Source: Candidatus Sumerlaeia bacterium
GTDB lineage: Bacteria; Sumerlaeota; Sumerlaeia; SLMS01; JAHLLQ01
Direction: 5' to 3'
DNA: 35,865 bases
NCBI GenBank assembly: GCA_028284075.1
Contig: JANQSL010000265.1
Location: 1 to 35,865, forward strand
Shown here: piece after piece, positions 8,568 through 16,408 of the stretch
Position numbering within the stretch: position 1 is the stretch's first letter
How the letters are laid out: each line of letters starts with the position of its first letter
Program-made: the position numbers and the translations under genes
Notes under the pieces: model-generated
The model's input: only the letters and a program-made list of their open reading frames with translations
The model's database searches: none
Told to the model about the DNA's origin: nothing

Positions 8568-9200
8568 TCAGCCGCGGTGCGGCTCCATGAGTTTGGCGAG
8601 TGCCTTGCGTGCATGAAACAAACGCGACATGACCGTTCCGATGGGTATGTCGAGCGCTTCCGCAATATCCTTGTAGCTTAGTTCCTCCATGTGATACATC
8701 ATGACAATCTCACGGAATTCCGGTTTCAGTTCTTCAATGGCACTGCGAAGGTGTCCGGCCATTTCTCCGGCATGAATAGTATCGCGCGCATCGCCCGGTT
8801 CGTCACCGGGCATTGAGGTGCCTTCTTCGAATTGCACGTGCCGCTCCTCCAGCATCGTCTCAAGCGAGACCTGCCTTTGTGTGCCGTGCCTTCGGAGATG
8901 ATCGACACAAAGATTATGGAGGATGCGGTAGAGCCAGGGATAGAACGGGCGATTCGGGTCGAACCGGGAAATCTTCTGGAAGAAGCGGACGAAGGCCTCC
9001 TGGCTGAGATCGCGAGCGTCGTCGTGGTTTCTAACGAGGCGGAGTGCTGCGCAGTAGAGACGTTCGCGGTAGCTCTCGACAAGGATTCCATAGGATTCCA
9101 TATCCCCGGCGCAGATGCGCTTGAGGAGCTCTTTTTCGTCGTCCCGCGAGGGGCGTCTATCCGGTGGAGAAGCCGTCAATGAATGCCTCGGCCCGGTCAA
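8568..9200 (-). CDS. ECF-type RNA polymerase sigma factor (RpoE-like)
   Basis: The product has 210 residues from TTG 9200; a second in-frame TTG lies at 9179, there is no usable ATG before the first domain, and an in-frame stop sits just upstream. Region 2 spans about residues 22-95, with YRERLYCAALRLVRNHDDARDLSQEAFVRFF and FYPWLYRILHN. Region 4 spans about 150-205, with LKPEFREIVMMY and the recognition helix IPIGTVMSRLFHARKAL. A linker of about 50 acidic residues joins them; no regions 1 or 3 exist, as expected for ECF factors. The next gene is its likely anti-sigma factor. Rare start codons on both genes suggest deliberately low expression. I found no convincing autoregulated promoter in 9201-9340. 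Confidence 0.93.
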   Translation of the reverse strand: MTGPRHSLTASPPDRRPSRDDEKELLKRICAGDMESYGILVESYRERLYCAALRLVRNHDDARDLSQEAFVRFFQKISRFDPNRPFYPWLYRILHNLCVDHLRRHGTQRQVSLETMLEERHVQFEEGTSMPGDEPGDARDTIHAGEMAGHLRSAIEELKPEFREIVMMYHMEELSYKDIAEALDIPIGTVMSRLFHARKALAKLMEPHRG

Positions 9201-9340
9201 AAGCCTTTACGCGCCATGCGCGATGATATTCAACAGCAAGCGGCGGAACCTTCCGGACCCTCGCTGACTGGCGCAACTGTGGATACGCCGGGGGCAACAT
9301 CTGGAGAAATCCACCCGTCAGCTGGCAGCGCGGCAAATCT

Positions 9341-10516
9341 ATGGGTTCAGAGAAACGGTCAGATTCCACGGAGACCGGTGTCAGGAAGCGGGGCCGGTCT
9401 CTGGACCCCGTCCCTCTGGGTTCAGAACAGGGAAAGTCCCTCGAGCCCCACAGGCCCGTTTATACGGGGGATGCAGGCAATAATCGCCGCCGCAAGCTTG
9501 CCGCCATTCTGTGGGGGGAGCCGGATGAGCCGGGGGACATCCTTGAGCCGGTTCGGAAGAAACGGGCTCGCGAGGCTTCGGAGCGACGCCCCATCAGGAG
9601 CGCCTCAGGTCTTCATCCTCCTGCGGTGAACGATGCTTTGGTCAGATCAAGCCAGCGACGGCAGTGCAGCTTTCCCGGCGTCATTCGAGTCCTGATTCCC
9701 GAAGTTTCCTTTCAGCCCCGAACTTTCGCCGTGCGCATTGTTGACATCAGCCGTTTTGGCGCACGCATGGAAACCCGGCAGGTTTCGGCTGACCTTGCAG
9801 AGATTCTCGCTCGTCAGCAGTGGCATGCGCGGCTTGAGGCCATTGTCCCCACTCATGGCCGCGTGATGATTGCCGGGACAATAGCGTGGCTTGAGTACGA
9901 TCAGCGTGTTTCGCTGGTGGGCGTTCAGTTCAATGCTCCCTGCGAGCAGGTGGATGACTTTTTCATGTCGAACGTTAACGAGGACACGGCCCCGGCGCAG
10001 CTTACCCTTCCACCGCCGATTCTCGATGCATTTCCCACTGTTACACGGACTTCCCCCTTTAAATTCAGAGGCCGCGCGCGAGGGGCCGAGAAAATCATCG
10101 TCCGGACCCGGCGAAGGGAATATGCCGGACCAGTGATCGACGGCCGGTTTGAGCTTGAAGTGCCGCTGGAACTGGACACATCGAATTTTGTAACGGTGGC
10201 AAGCGCCACCCACGATGAGGCTTCTTTCCCAACCCCCGTTTGCATTGTCCACAAGGCCGGGGTTCGTGACACCATCAGCTATCAGGCAAGCTCTGTCTCG
10301 GACGAGCTGAGCGTGGACGCCGATGCCCGTCGGGTGTCACTGAGCGTTAGCGGCCCTCCTCAAAGGTTTTTTCTCGTGTTGGATCGCATCGCGAAGGCCC
10401 TTCAGTTTGCTGAGGATGTGTCGTTGACGGTTGAAATTCAAGGCGATCCGGAGAGGACGGCGAGAAAGCTCAGCGAAGCCGTTGACCGGCCCATCACAGG
10501 GATTTCCGAGGAGTAA
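9341..10516 (+). CDS. PilZ domain protein with Ig-like C-terminal segment
   Basis: The product has 391 residues from ATG 9341. The first 95 or so residues are basic, low-complexity and without homology I recognise; GTG 9626, just before the PilZ domain, is an alternative start. The PilZ domain begins near residue 100 with the Arg pair SSQRRQ and the motif DISRFGARM (D-x-S-x-x-G), which together make the usual cyclic-di-GMP binding site. A second strand block ends VSLVGVQF. Residues about 230-310 look like an immunoglobulin-like beta sandwich (GRFELEVPLELD, FVTVASATHD). A further short alpha/beta piece follows. No signal peptide is visible, so it is probably cytoplasmic. It diverges from the sigma operon. 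PilZ assignment is good; the Ig-like call is tentative. Confidence 0.8.
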   Translation: MGSEKRSDSTETGVRKRGRSLDPVPLGSEQGKSLEPHRPVYTGDAGNNRRRKLAAILWGEPDEPGDILEPVRKKRAREASERRPIRSASGLHPPAVNDALVRSSQRRQCSFPGVIRVLIPEVSFQPRTFAVRIVDISRFGARMETRQVSADLAEILARQQWHARLEAIVPTHGRVMIAGTIAWLEYDQRVSLVGVQFNAPCEQVDDFFMSNVNEDTAPAQLTLPPPILDAFPTVTRTSPFKFRGRARGAEKIIVRTRRREYAGPVIDGRFELEVPLELDTSNFVTVASATHDEASFPTPVCIVHKAGVRDTISYQASSVSDELSVDADARRVSLSVSGPPQRFFLVLDRIAKALQFAEDVSLTVEIQGDPERTARKLSEAVDRPITGISEE

Positions 10517-10631
10517 GCGGCGCAGGAATGATTTGCTCCCCGCGCGGGCGACCGGGAAAAATTCAGCAACGGTGGCTCTCAATGCGTCTACATCCGCGGG
10601 GGGCAGCCCACAGAGCGAGGAGCCTGTTCGC

Positions 10632-11561
10632 ATGATCGAGATCCGCAACCTGACAAAGGTCTACAAGGACCTTGTCGCTGTGAACGATATTTCGTTCGAG
10701 ATCGACAAGGGTGATATCTTTGGTTTCATCGGCCCGAATGGCGCCGGCAAGACCACCACGATCAAGATTCTCGCAACCCTGTTAAAGCCGACGCAGGGCT
10801 ATGCACTTGTTTGCGGATACAACGTTCTGACCCAGGCGGATGACGTGAAGCGGGTCATGGGCTACATGCCTGACAGTTTCGGTGTATACGACGACATGAA
10901 GGTGTGGGAGTATCTCGATTTCTTCGCCGCCGCTTACAAGATTGAAAAGACGCGCCGGAAGCAAATCATCGACGATGTTCTGGAGCTGACGGACCTGTCT
11001 CACAAGAAGCAGGATTATGTCGAAGCTCTTTCGCGCGGCATGAAACAGCGCCTCTGTCTTGCCAAAACCCTGGTTCACGATCCACAGGTTCTGCTACTGG
11101 ACGAACCCGCCTCAGGTCTCGATCCCCGGGCACGCATTGAGTTGCGCGAGCTGCTCAAGGAACTTCGCAACATGGGGAAGACAATTCTCATCAGTTCTCA
11201 TATTCTCACGGAGCTTGCGGATTTTTGCAACAAGGTCGGGATTATGGAACAGGGGACATTGCACTATGCCGGCGACATTCAGGCCATCACCGAACAAATG
11301 CGCGGTGCGCGCATCGTTGAGGTGAAAGTGAAGGAAGGTTTCGAACAGAAGGCCGAAGACACGTTCCTTGGCAAAAAGGAGGTTACGGAGGTCGAGCGCG
11401 ACGGGAGTTTGTTGCGTGTTCATCTGCCGCTGGACTTCGATCAGGAGGATTTCATCACGGATACTCTTGTCGAGAATGGCATCAAGTTCAGTGGCGTCCG
11501 CGAGGTCGAAGTCGACCTTGAAGATGTCTTCATGAAAGTCACGAAAGGCATCGTGCAGTAG
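10632..11561 (+). CDS. ABC transporter ATP-binding protein (ABC-2 type, CcmA/DrrA-like)
   Basis: The product has 309 residues from ATG 10632, supported by GAGGAG nine bases upstream; the longer frame from 10431 runs inside the PilZ gene. Walker A GPNGAGKTTT is near residue 36, the signature LSRGMKQRL near 135, Walker B LLLDEPASGLDP near 155 and the switch His in ISSHILTEL. The C-terminal 80 residues match the usual extension of ABC-2 exporters of drugs, polysaccharides or lipids. The membrane permease that should follow is missing: the next gene downstream lies on the opposite strand and is unrelated. The substrate is therefore unknown. It starts 115 bases after the PilZ gene and may share its transcript. 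Confidence 0.92.
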   Translation: MIEIRNLTKVYKDLVAVNDISFEIDKGDIFGFIGPNGAGKTTTIKILATLLKPTQGYALVCGYNVLTQADDVKRVMGYMPDSFGVYDDMKVWEYLDFFAAAYKIEKTRRKQIIDDVLELTDLSHKKQDYVEALSRGMKQRLCLAKTLVHDPQVLLLDEPASGLDPRARIELRELLKELRNMGKTILISSHILTELADFCNKVGIMEQGTLHYAGDIQAITEQMRGARIVEVKVKEGFEQKAEDTFLGKKEVTEVERDGSLLRVHLPLDFDQEDFITDTLVENGIKFSGVREVEVDLEDVFMKVTKGIVQ

Positions 11562-11637
11562 CAATCAAGTTGGATCGGCAGACCGGAGGATACGCCTCCC
11601 GTTTGCCAGGTGTCGTTATGCCATGTATCGGTTTCGG

Positions 11638-12174
11638 TCAGAAACCGGTTATGTATGCATTCAGATCAGCGCCGTATGGCGGAACCAGGAATTCGAAGTT
11701 GTGAACTCCTGCTGAGGTGTCCACCGGGAAATAGGATGCGTCCTGGTCGTACGGAGTCATTCTGCTGCCAAAAGCGGGGATCGTTATGGTCTCAACATTT
11801 TCCGAATTCCGCTCCTCCGCATCTTCGAACAACCAGGCGATTTGTGCCTGGAATGCCTCCGGGTAGACCGGCATGTGCTTCAGCACGAACTGAAGAGATG
11901 AGTGGTACTTTTCCAACTCCAGTTCGAAGCCGGTTTCCGGATGCTCGAAGGCCAGCGAAAGAATGTCTTTCATGTCCTTGCATTTGAAGAGCCCGCACAG
12001 AAGTGCTATCATGCGAGTTGCATGAACCTCTCCCAATAGCGGAGGAGCAGCCCCACTCGGTGAGGATATGATATTCAACTGGTCACGCATTTCCTGAGTG
12101 ATGGCGTCACCTCGGTACCGCTCAACGAAATCGCGAAGATAACCTGAATGAAAAGCATGCGCGTCCTCCAGCAT
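11638..12174 (-). CDS. hypothetical protein, 5' end uncertain
   Basis: No family recognised. From ATG 12174 there are 178 residues, soluble, acidic and mostly helical, ending YGADLNAYITGF. The ATG has no convincing ribosome-binding site. The same frame stays open for 52 further codons upstream, to a TGA at 12331, and reads like real protein (GYHSPVLTHHPIDDVHTIL, then FIGVLEELAPLSEAERCR), yet contains no ATG, GTG or TTG. Either an unusual start such as ATT or CTG is used, or a frameshift or deletion removed the true start. It lies downstream of the two membrane-protein genes on the same strand and may belong to their cluster. No function can be assigned. Confidence 0.6.
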   Translation of the reverse strand: MLEDAHAFHSGYLRDFVERYRGDAITQEMRDQLNIISSPSGAAPPLLGEVHATRMIALLCGLFKCKDMKDILSLAFEHPETGFELELEKYHSSLQFVLKHMPVYPEAFQAQIAWLFEDAEERNSENVETITIPAFGSRMTPYDQDASYFPVDTSAGVHNFEFLVPPYGADLNAYITGF

Positions 12175-12360
12175 GCGACATCTTTCGGCTTCGGAGAGTG
12201 GGGCAAGCTCTTCAAGAACCCCAATAAACCTGCGATTGCCCAGAATGGTGTGAACGTCATCGATGGGGTGGTGAGTTAATACCGGAGAATGGTAACCAGG
12301 GTTATAAAAAACCTCAACTCGACCGGTGTTTCAGGGAGACCGTTCCCGCTTAAACTCGCT

Positions 12361-12804
12361 TTACTCAGAGGGGCGGTTTGATTCATCGGGCCGGCTGTAG
12401 CGGTACTGCCGCTGATAAAGATCCATGAGCTTTGTTTCGCGATTGATGCGGTAAACGCCCTCAACAACGAGGATTTCCTCGTACTGTGGGAACTCGTCGA
12501 GCAACTGATCGGCAAGAAGATGCGGGGGATATAGCTTTCCCAGAATCCAGACATTGCGATAGAAGCGATTCGCTTCGTCCTTCACGTTTTCGTTTCTATA
12601 GGGATTGATGCGTTCCGGCTCTCCGTTCGTGAACCCAACATACGACAGTTCGATCTGCCGCATGGGGACGGTATACATGGCAAAACCATAGAACTTCCAC
12701 GGATTGATGTCGAACGTTTTGCACAGGGCGAAATGCACCAGCGGCCAAACCACAACGAAAAGAATCAGTACGCTTGCGAGGCGTTTGCGAAGGCCGGTTC
12801 TCAA
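12361..12804 (-). CDS. small membrane-anchored protein, partner of HTTM-like protein
   Basis: The product is 147 residues from TTG 12804, which overlaps the upstream TGA as TTGA and has GGTGG seven bases before it; GTG 12819 would add five residues. One hydrophobic anchor follows the basic N-terminus (ASVLILFVVVWPLVHFAL). The next segment FDINPWKFYGFAMYTVP is a distinctive motif that I associate with small proteins encoded beside HTTM-like membrane proteins, though this is from memory. The rest is soluble and probably faces the periplasm, with INPYRNENVKDEANRFYRN and YQRQYRYSRPDE near the end. The function is unknown. Overlapping translation with the previous gene strongly suggests that the two products act together. 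Confidence 0.78.
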   Translation of the reverse strand: MRTGLRKRLASVLILFVVVWPLVHFALCKTFDINPWKFYGFAMYTVPMRQIELSYVGFTNGEPERINPYRNENVKDEANRFYRNVWILGKLYPPHLLADQLLDEFPQYEEILVVEGVYRINRETKLMDLYQRQYRYSRPDESNRPSE

Positions 12805-13667
12805 TACATTTCCACCCACTTGAGATATTCATTTGCCAGTGCAAGAACGTAGAACGCGATAAAACCGGGAAGAGCTTTTCTGTTCCAGTCCGACGGAGCG
12901 AAGAGGAAAAGAATCATCAGAAAGAATGCGCCAAAGTAGAGTTCACGGGCAGCCACTTCAATGGCCACGATTAGCGCAATCAACCCGATGAAGGCGATGA
13001 GACGCGTGCGCCGGAAGAGGAGCATGATCGGAAGTATGATCTCGCCGATCCAGCTCGCATTTGACGCAATGAGAAACAGCGGTGAACTGGAAGTGAAGGG
13101 GCCGGCACCGACAGCATACCTGTAGCTCGCGAGGCGTTCGATTTCCGCGGCCGGCATGATAAGAGAAAAAGCCGTGCGATAGCTTTCGCGCTGAGAGACG
13201 TAGAATGCGAGCACCTCTCCCTGAAAATAGTAACCGTGGAGGAGTTTCTGGAACCCGGTATAGAAGATGCACACGACAAAAGCGATGCGGAGTGATCCAA
13301 GTGCCCATCGGCTTTCTTCCTCATTGTCGAATCGAAAGAGCGCCAGAGGGATCGCGATCAGGAGTCCGAGCCAGGCGTGATTGGCGGACTGAGGGAATGT
13401 CAGGGCGACGTGCCCCGTTGCAAACAGCAGGATCATCAGACCGCGAAAAGCCGCCAGTCGCCGATGCAGAAACGGAAGGGCGAGCAGGAAGGCGCCTGCG
13501 TAAAGAAGGTATTCCTTCGCGTTCAGATCGCCAATGCGCGGAGTGCTTCGCGCAAGCCATTCGCCGCCGAGAGCAAGGGCTGCCGCCGCCTGAAAGCTTC
13601 GGAGCCGCCGTGTGCGATCCTCGGCCTCTTCGGATGCGATCCGGGGCATGACACGTTCAAGAAACAT
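12801..13667 (-). CDS. HTTM-like integral membrane protein (vitamin-K-carboxylase-like fold, tentative)
   Basis: The product has 288 residues with about seven hydrophobic membrane segments. These include YLLYAGAFLLALPFL, LMILLFATGHVAL, LGLLIAIPLAL, IGEIILPIMLL, AFIGLIALIVAI and GAFFLMILFLF. The segment CIFYTGFQKLLHGYYFQGE resembles the conserved Lys-containing motif of HTTM (horizontally transferred transmembrane) domains, which relate to vitamin-K-dependent gamma-carboxylase. The next transmembrane segment, with ASNASWIGEIILP, also fits an HTTM protein. Full-length carboxylases carry an extra soluble domain that is absent here. Substrate and activity are unknown. It is the first gene of a three-gene minus-strand cluster. 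The fold assignment is tentative; the membrane topology is well supported. Confidence 0.75.
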   Translation of the reverse strand: MFLERVMPRIASEEAEDRTRRLRSFQAAAALALGGEWLARSTPRIGDLNAKEYLLYAGAFLLALPFLHRRLAAFRGLMILLFATGHVALTFPQSANHAWLGLLIAIPLALFRFDNEEESRWALGSLRIAFVVCIFYTGFQKLLHGYYFQGEVLAFYVSQRESYRTAFSLIMPAAEIERLASYRYAVGAGPFTSSSPLFLIASNASWIGEIILPIMLLFRRTRLIAFIGLIALIVAIEVAARELYFGAFFLMILFLFAPSDWNRKALPGFIAFYVLALANEYLKWVEMY

Positions 13668-13827
13668 GGCTGAATGTCAGACGGCCTCGGGTACGCTGGC
13701 AAACTGAATAAGCATCAGAAGCCCGCTCCCGGGACCTGGGGCGGTAAGCTGGTCTCGAATGTCCATGCCCGTATACTTGTGAGAGTCATTGTTTGGCGGC
13801 GCCGGACACTTCCAGGTCTGTTGAGAC

Positions 13828-15390
13828 TTAGTTGCTCCCGCTCCGTTTCGACCTGGACGACATGAATATCCAGGTAGCCATCACACCGACTCCGAGACCG
13901 AGTATCACTGCCAAAGGAATGGGAATACTGTTGGGTTTATTCTCTTTGAGGAGCGATTGATTTACTTCCTGAGGCAAATCCTCTGATGTGGATTTGCCTT
14001 CTTTCTCCGGAGGATGAATACGGCCGGTTTCCACACCCGCCTTTGTTTCCTCAAGAGCAAGCTGGCTGGGTTTAATGGGCAATTCCAGTGAACTCGGGAC
14101 TGCCTGTGAGATAAGCTGATCAACGCGTTGAAACTCCGCTGTGGCCGCGTTGATGATCTGCTCCATCCCTTCTCCGGCGGGCGTGACCTGAGCCAGTTCC
14201 TTGGAGATTTCAACAGCCTCAGCGTAGGCGTTGGCTCGAGTGGCGGAGCGCAGAGCGGAAGCAAGACTCCATTGATAGTTTGTGTGACCGGAGTATTCTC
14301 CGGGAAAATATTCTTTCTGATACCGGGCACCCAGGCGGGAGATTTGCATCAGAAGATGTGGATCCGCTCCCGCCTCAAGGCGCTCCGCCACAAAACCATT
14401 CATGCCCGTCAGGAGGCCATGGGCCGGATCGCTCGCCTTCAGAGCCCGTTCAGCGTTCTGAAGATAGGACTTCAGATCTCCTGTGACATCGTATGTCGCT
14501 TGAATGGTATCCGCAATTCTGTCGCTGACTTCCGGCGGCGCTTTCATTTCACAGTTGGTTGGAAAGCTGATCATGAGCTCGAGGAGGAGCAGATAGAGGT
14601 CACCGGCTTTTACATCATCACCCGCATTGATAAAACCCCTGTTCATGACCTTGCAGACTTCTTCCATGTGGTATGTCGTTTCTATGAGATACGCTCTTGC
14701 GCTCGACGTGGGAACAAACGCGGGCCGTCTATTCTCGTCGCAAAGAGCCTCTCGAAACAGATCATAGTATTGAAGCACCTGCTCCGTCTTTTGAAACAGG
14801 TCCTGCAGAATTTCAGAACTCTGTCTGTGCTTTCCCTCGCCCACTTGCCGGGTGCAATAGTCGGCAAGAACCGTCCCGCGAATCTTGTCGAGTTGAAAAA
14901 GGTTCCAGCTGATATCGTCGTCGACCGGGATACCCGACATCTCCATCTCTTCGACCATGTCAGGCATCATGTCGTACACCGACAGAATCTCATCGGGATC
15001 ATTTTCACCCGCCACCAGAGATTTCCCGCAGGCATCGATGGCACGAATTCGTTCCTGAATCAGTGCATCGGTGTTGAGAATAATGGCCATATAGCGGGTG
15101 GCCGCTTCTTTGTGGAGTCCCAATGTATTCTCAAGCCTGGCGGCCAGAGAGTGAGCGCTGGACCAAAACGGATCATTCGGATTCCGGCGAATCGCGGTAT
15201 CGAGTCGAATAATCCAGTCTTCCAGTTCCGTTTTCGGAACAGTATCGGACTCGGAGCGGGAAGTTTCCTCAAAGGTTCTGAACTGTTCGATTAAGTCCTG
15301 CAAATCTGCACGGGCGGGTGTAATTCCCAAAACAACGAGAAGCAGAACGGGAAACCATCTGGATGAATAAAACTGCACTGAAAGCATCAT
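13828..15390 (-). CDS. exported protein with C-terminal membrane anchor, unknown function
   Basis: The product has 520 residues. A signal peptide with cleavage after A-R-A at residue 28 is clear. Residues 30-440 are acidic and helical, with spacing like TPR or other helical repeats (RNPNDPFWSSAHSLAAR, then HKEAATRYMAIILN), although no repeat is strong enough to name. A Pro/Lys/Glu-rich linker comes next. A single membrane segment (PLAVILGLGVGVMATWIF, about 488-508) precedes the basic tail SSRSKRSGSN. The predicted form is a periplasmic or surface domain on a stalk with its C-terminus inside. No LPXTG sorting motif is present. GAGAG lies just before the ATG. It follows the pore-former-like gene, separated by a hairpin. 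Confidence 0.8.
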   Translation of the reverse strand: MMLSVQFYSSRWFPVLLLVVLGITPARADLQDLIEQFRTFEETSRSESDTVPKTELEDWIIRLDTAIRRNPNDPFWSSAHSLAARLENTLGLHKEAATRYMAIILNTDALIQERIRAIDACGKSLVAGENDPDEILSVYDMMPDMVEEMEMSGIPVDDDISWNLFQLDKIRGTVLADYCTRQVGEGKHRQSSEILQDLFQKTEQVLQYYDLFREALCDENRRPAFVPTSSARAYLIETTYHMEEVCKVMNRGFINAGDDVKAGDLYLLLLELMISFPTNCEMKAPPEVSDRIADTIQATYDVTGDLKSYLQNAERALKASDPAHGLLTGMNGFVAERLEAGADPHLLMQISRLGARYQKEYFPGEYSGHTNYQWSLASALRSATRANAYAEAVEISKELAQVTPAGEGMEQIINAATAEFQRVDQLISQAVPSSLELPIKPSQLALEETKAGVETGRIHPPEKEGKSTSEDLPQEVNQSLLKENKPNSIPIPLAVILGLGVGVMATWIFMSSRSKRSGSN

Positions 15391-15464
15391 GGCTCTCTCA
15401 CAAGAAGGGCCCGGATATCATTAAATGAATCCAGACCCTATCAAATGGACTGCTCTTCAAGCAT

Positions 15465-15492
15465 GATCGGCGAGAATACTTCCTCGCCGATC
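15465..15492 (-). terminator. perfect 10-bp hairpin between two secreted-protein genes
   Basis: gatcggcgag at 15465-15474 pairs perfectly with ctcgccgatc at 15483-15492 around an 8-base loop. It lies between the stop of the 15537-16268 gene and the start of the 13828-15390 gene. No T-tract follows on the minus strand, so it may be an attenuating or RNA-stabilising structure that sets the ratio of the two products rather than a full terminator. Confidence 0.45.
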
Positions 15493-15536
15493 CTCATTGA
15501 ATCACCGGAAAATCCGAGCCTTGGAGTCGATTGGCA

Positions 15537-16268
15537 TCAACATTCCGGGTCAGGTGTGCAACCGTTACAGGCTGGGCAGTCCTCATCATCTGCATCGAAG
15601 ATATATCTCTTTGTCTTGTAAAACTGTATACTGTTTTCTTCAGGGCACACCCTGGTTGTATTGACGGGGTTAATCGTGTGGCCAGCACATTCCGGTGGAA
15701 GCTCTTCGGTTGGTCTGACCGCCACCCAGCGCTGCTCTACATCATTTTTGATCACAAAAGTCGCGGTATGCGGAGTCGTTTCGATAATCACTTTTTTTGT
15801 CGTCTTGGCACATGCAGGTGCTGATACCGAGAGCTGTCCGCTTTCTGTGTGCTCCCGGGTGTATGTTGCTGAACCTCCCACACCAACCGTGAAATTCTGG
15901 GTGATGTTGGCTCCACCAATGAGTGGAAGTCCCCCCTTGATGGTTCCTCCTGCTGAGTAGCTGAAATTGACCGTGATGGAGAATTCCCACGTTGTGGTGT
16001 CCGACCAGGAAATTGCTTCAGGAGGTGGCCCGGGGCATTCCTGATCACAGTTGTCGTCTGTGAGCGAATAGGGAACGATGATGGTGGGATCACCGGGGAC
16101 TGATGTGGAGGTTACCGTTACGTTGCATTTCTGGTTCCCATCTCTTTGATAACAACTTGGGGGTACGGTTCCTGACGATGAAGGCGCAGGAGCGGTGCAA
16201 CACGCCCCCATGACCGTATGGGCACTTGCAGCAAACGCAAACACGAAGAGACCAGCTCTTATCAACAT
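15537..16268 (-). CDS. secreted Cys-rich protein with aerolysin-like beta-strand region (tentative)
   Basis: The product has 243 residues. A signal peptide ends near residue 21-22 (TVMGA before the Cys pair), and MGAC could also serve as an atypical lipobox. It has 13 cysteines, concentrated at both ends, including DEDCPACNGC near the C-terminus. Residues about 90-180 are Ser/Thr/Gly-rich with alternating polar and hydrophobic positions: WEFSITVNFSYSAGG, a turn GGLPLIGGANI, then TQNFTVGVGGSATYTRE and a Pro-containing closing strand. This layout resembles the stem and body of aerolysin/ETX-MTX2 pore-forming proteins, but I see no family signature that settles it. The ribosome-binding site is excellent (GAGGAGG just before ATG), suggesting strong expression. 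A structural adhesin or spore-coat-like protein is an alternative. Confidence 0.75.
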   Translation of the reverse strand: MLIRAGLFVFAFAASAHTVMGACCTAPAPSSSGTVPPSCYQRDGNQKCNVTVTSTSVPGDPTIIVPYSLTDDNCDQECPGPPPEAISWSDTTTWEFSITVNFSYSAGGTIKGGLPLIGGANITQNFTVGVGGSATYTREHTESGQLSVSAPACAKTTKKVIIETTPHTATFVIKNDVEQRWVAVRPTEELPPECAGHTINPVNTTRVCPEENSIQFYKTKRYIFDADDEDCPACNGCTPDPEC

Positions 16269-16408
16269 AAGAACCTCCTCAGACCTTTATTGAGATAAAT
16301 GATCCAACCACTGTCTATAACGGGCGTGTCCCCGATCCGAGCGCAAGTACATTTTTCGAGCGGAAACCAGGTGTATCAGACCCTTCTCCGGAGAAGGTCG
16401 GGGTGCTC

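Noticed and set aside
9341-9440. Short direct repeat around the GGTTCAGA sequence in the start of the PilZ gene
   Set aside because: Only about ten bases match, twice; too little to call a repeat.
11627-11649. Nine-bp hairpin as a terminator for the ABC ATPase gene
   Set aside because: It overlaps the last codons of the convergent gene, includes a G-U pair and has no T-tract; possible but not supported enough to list.
16382-16397. Perfect 16-base palindrome as terminator after the zinc-ribbon gene
   Set aside because: The usable stem is only six pairs with a four-base loop and no T-tract; it could equally be chance or an operator.
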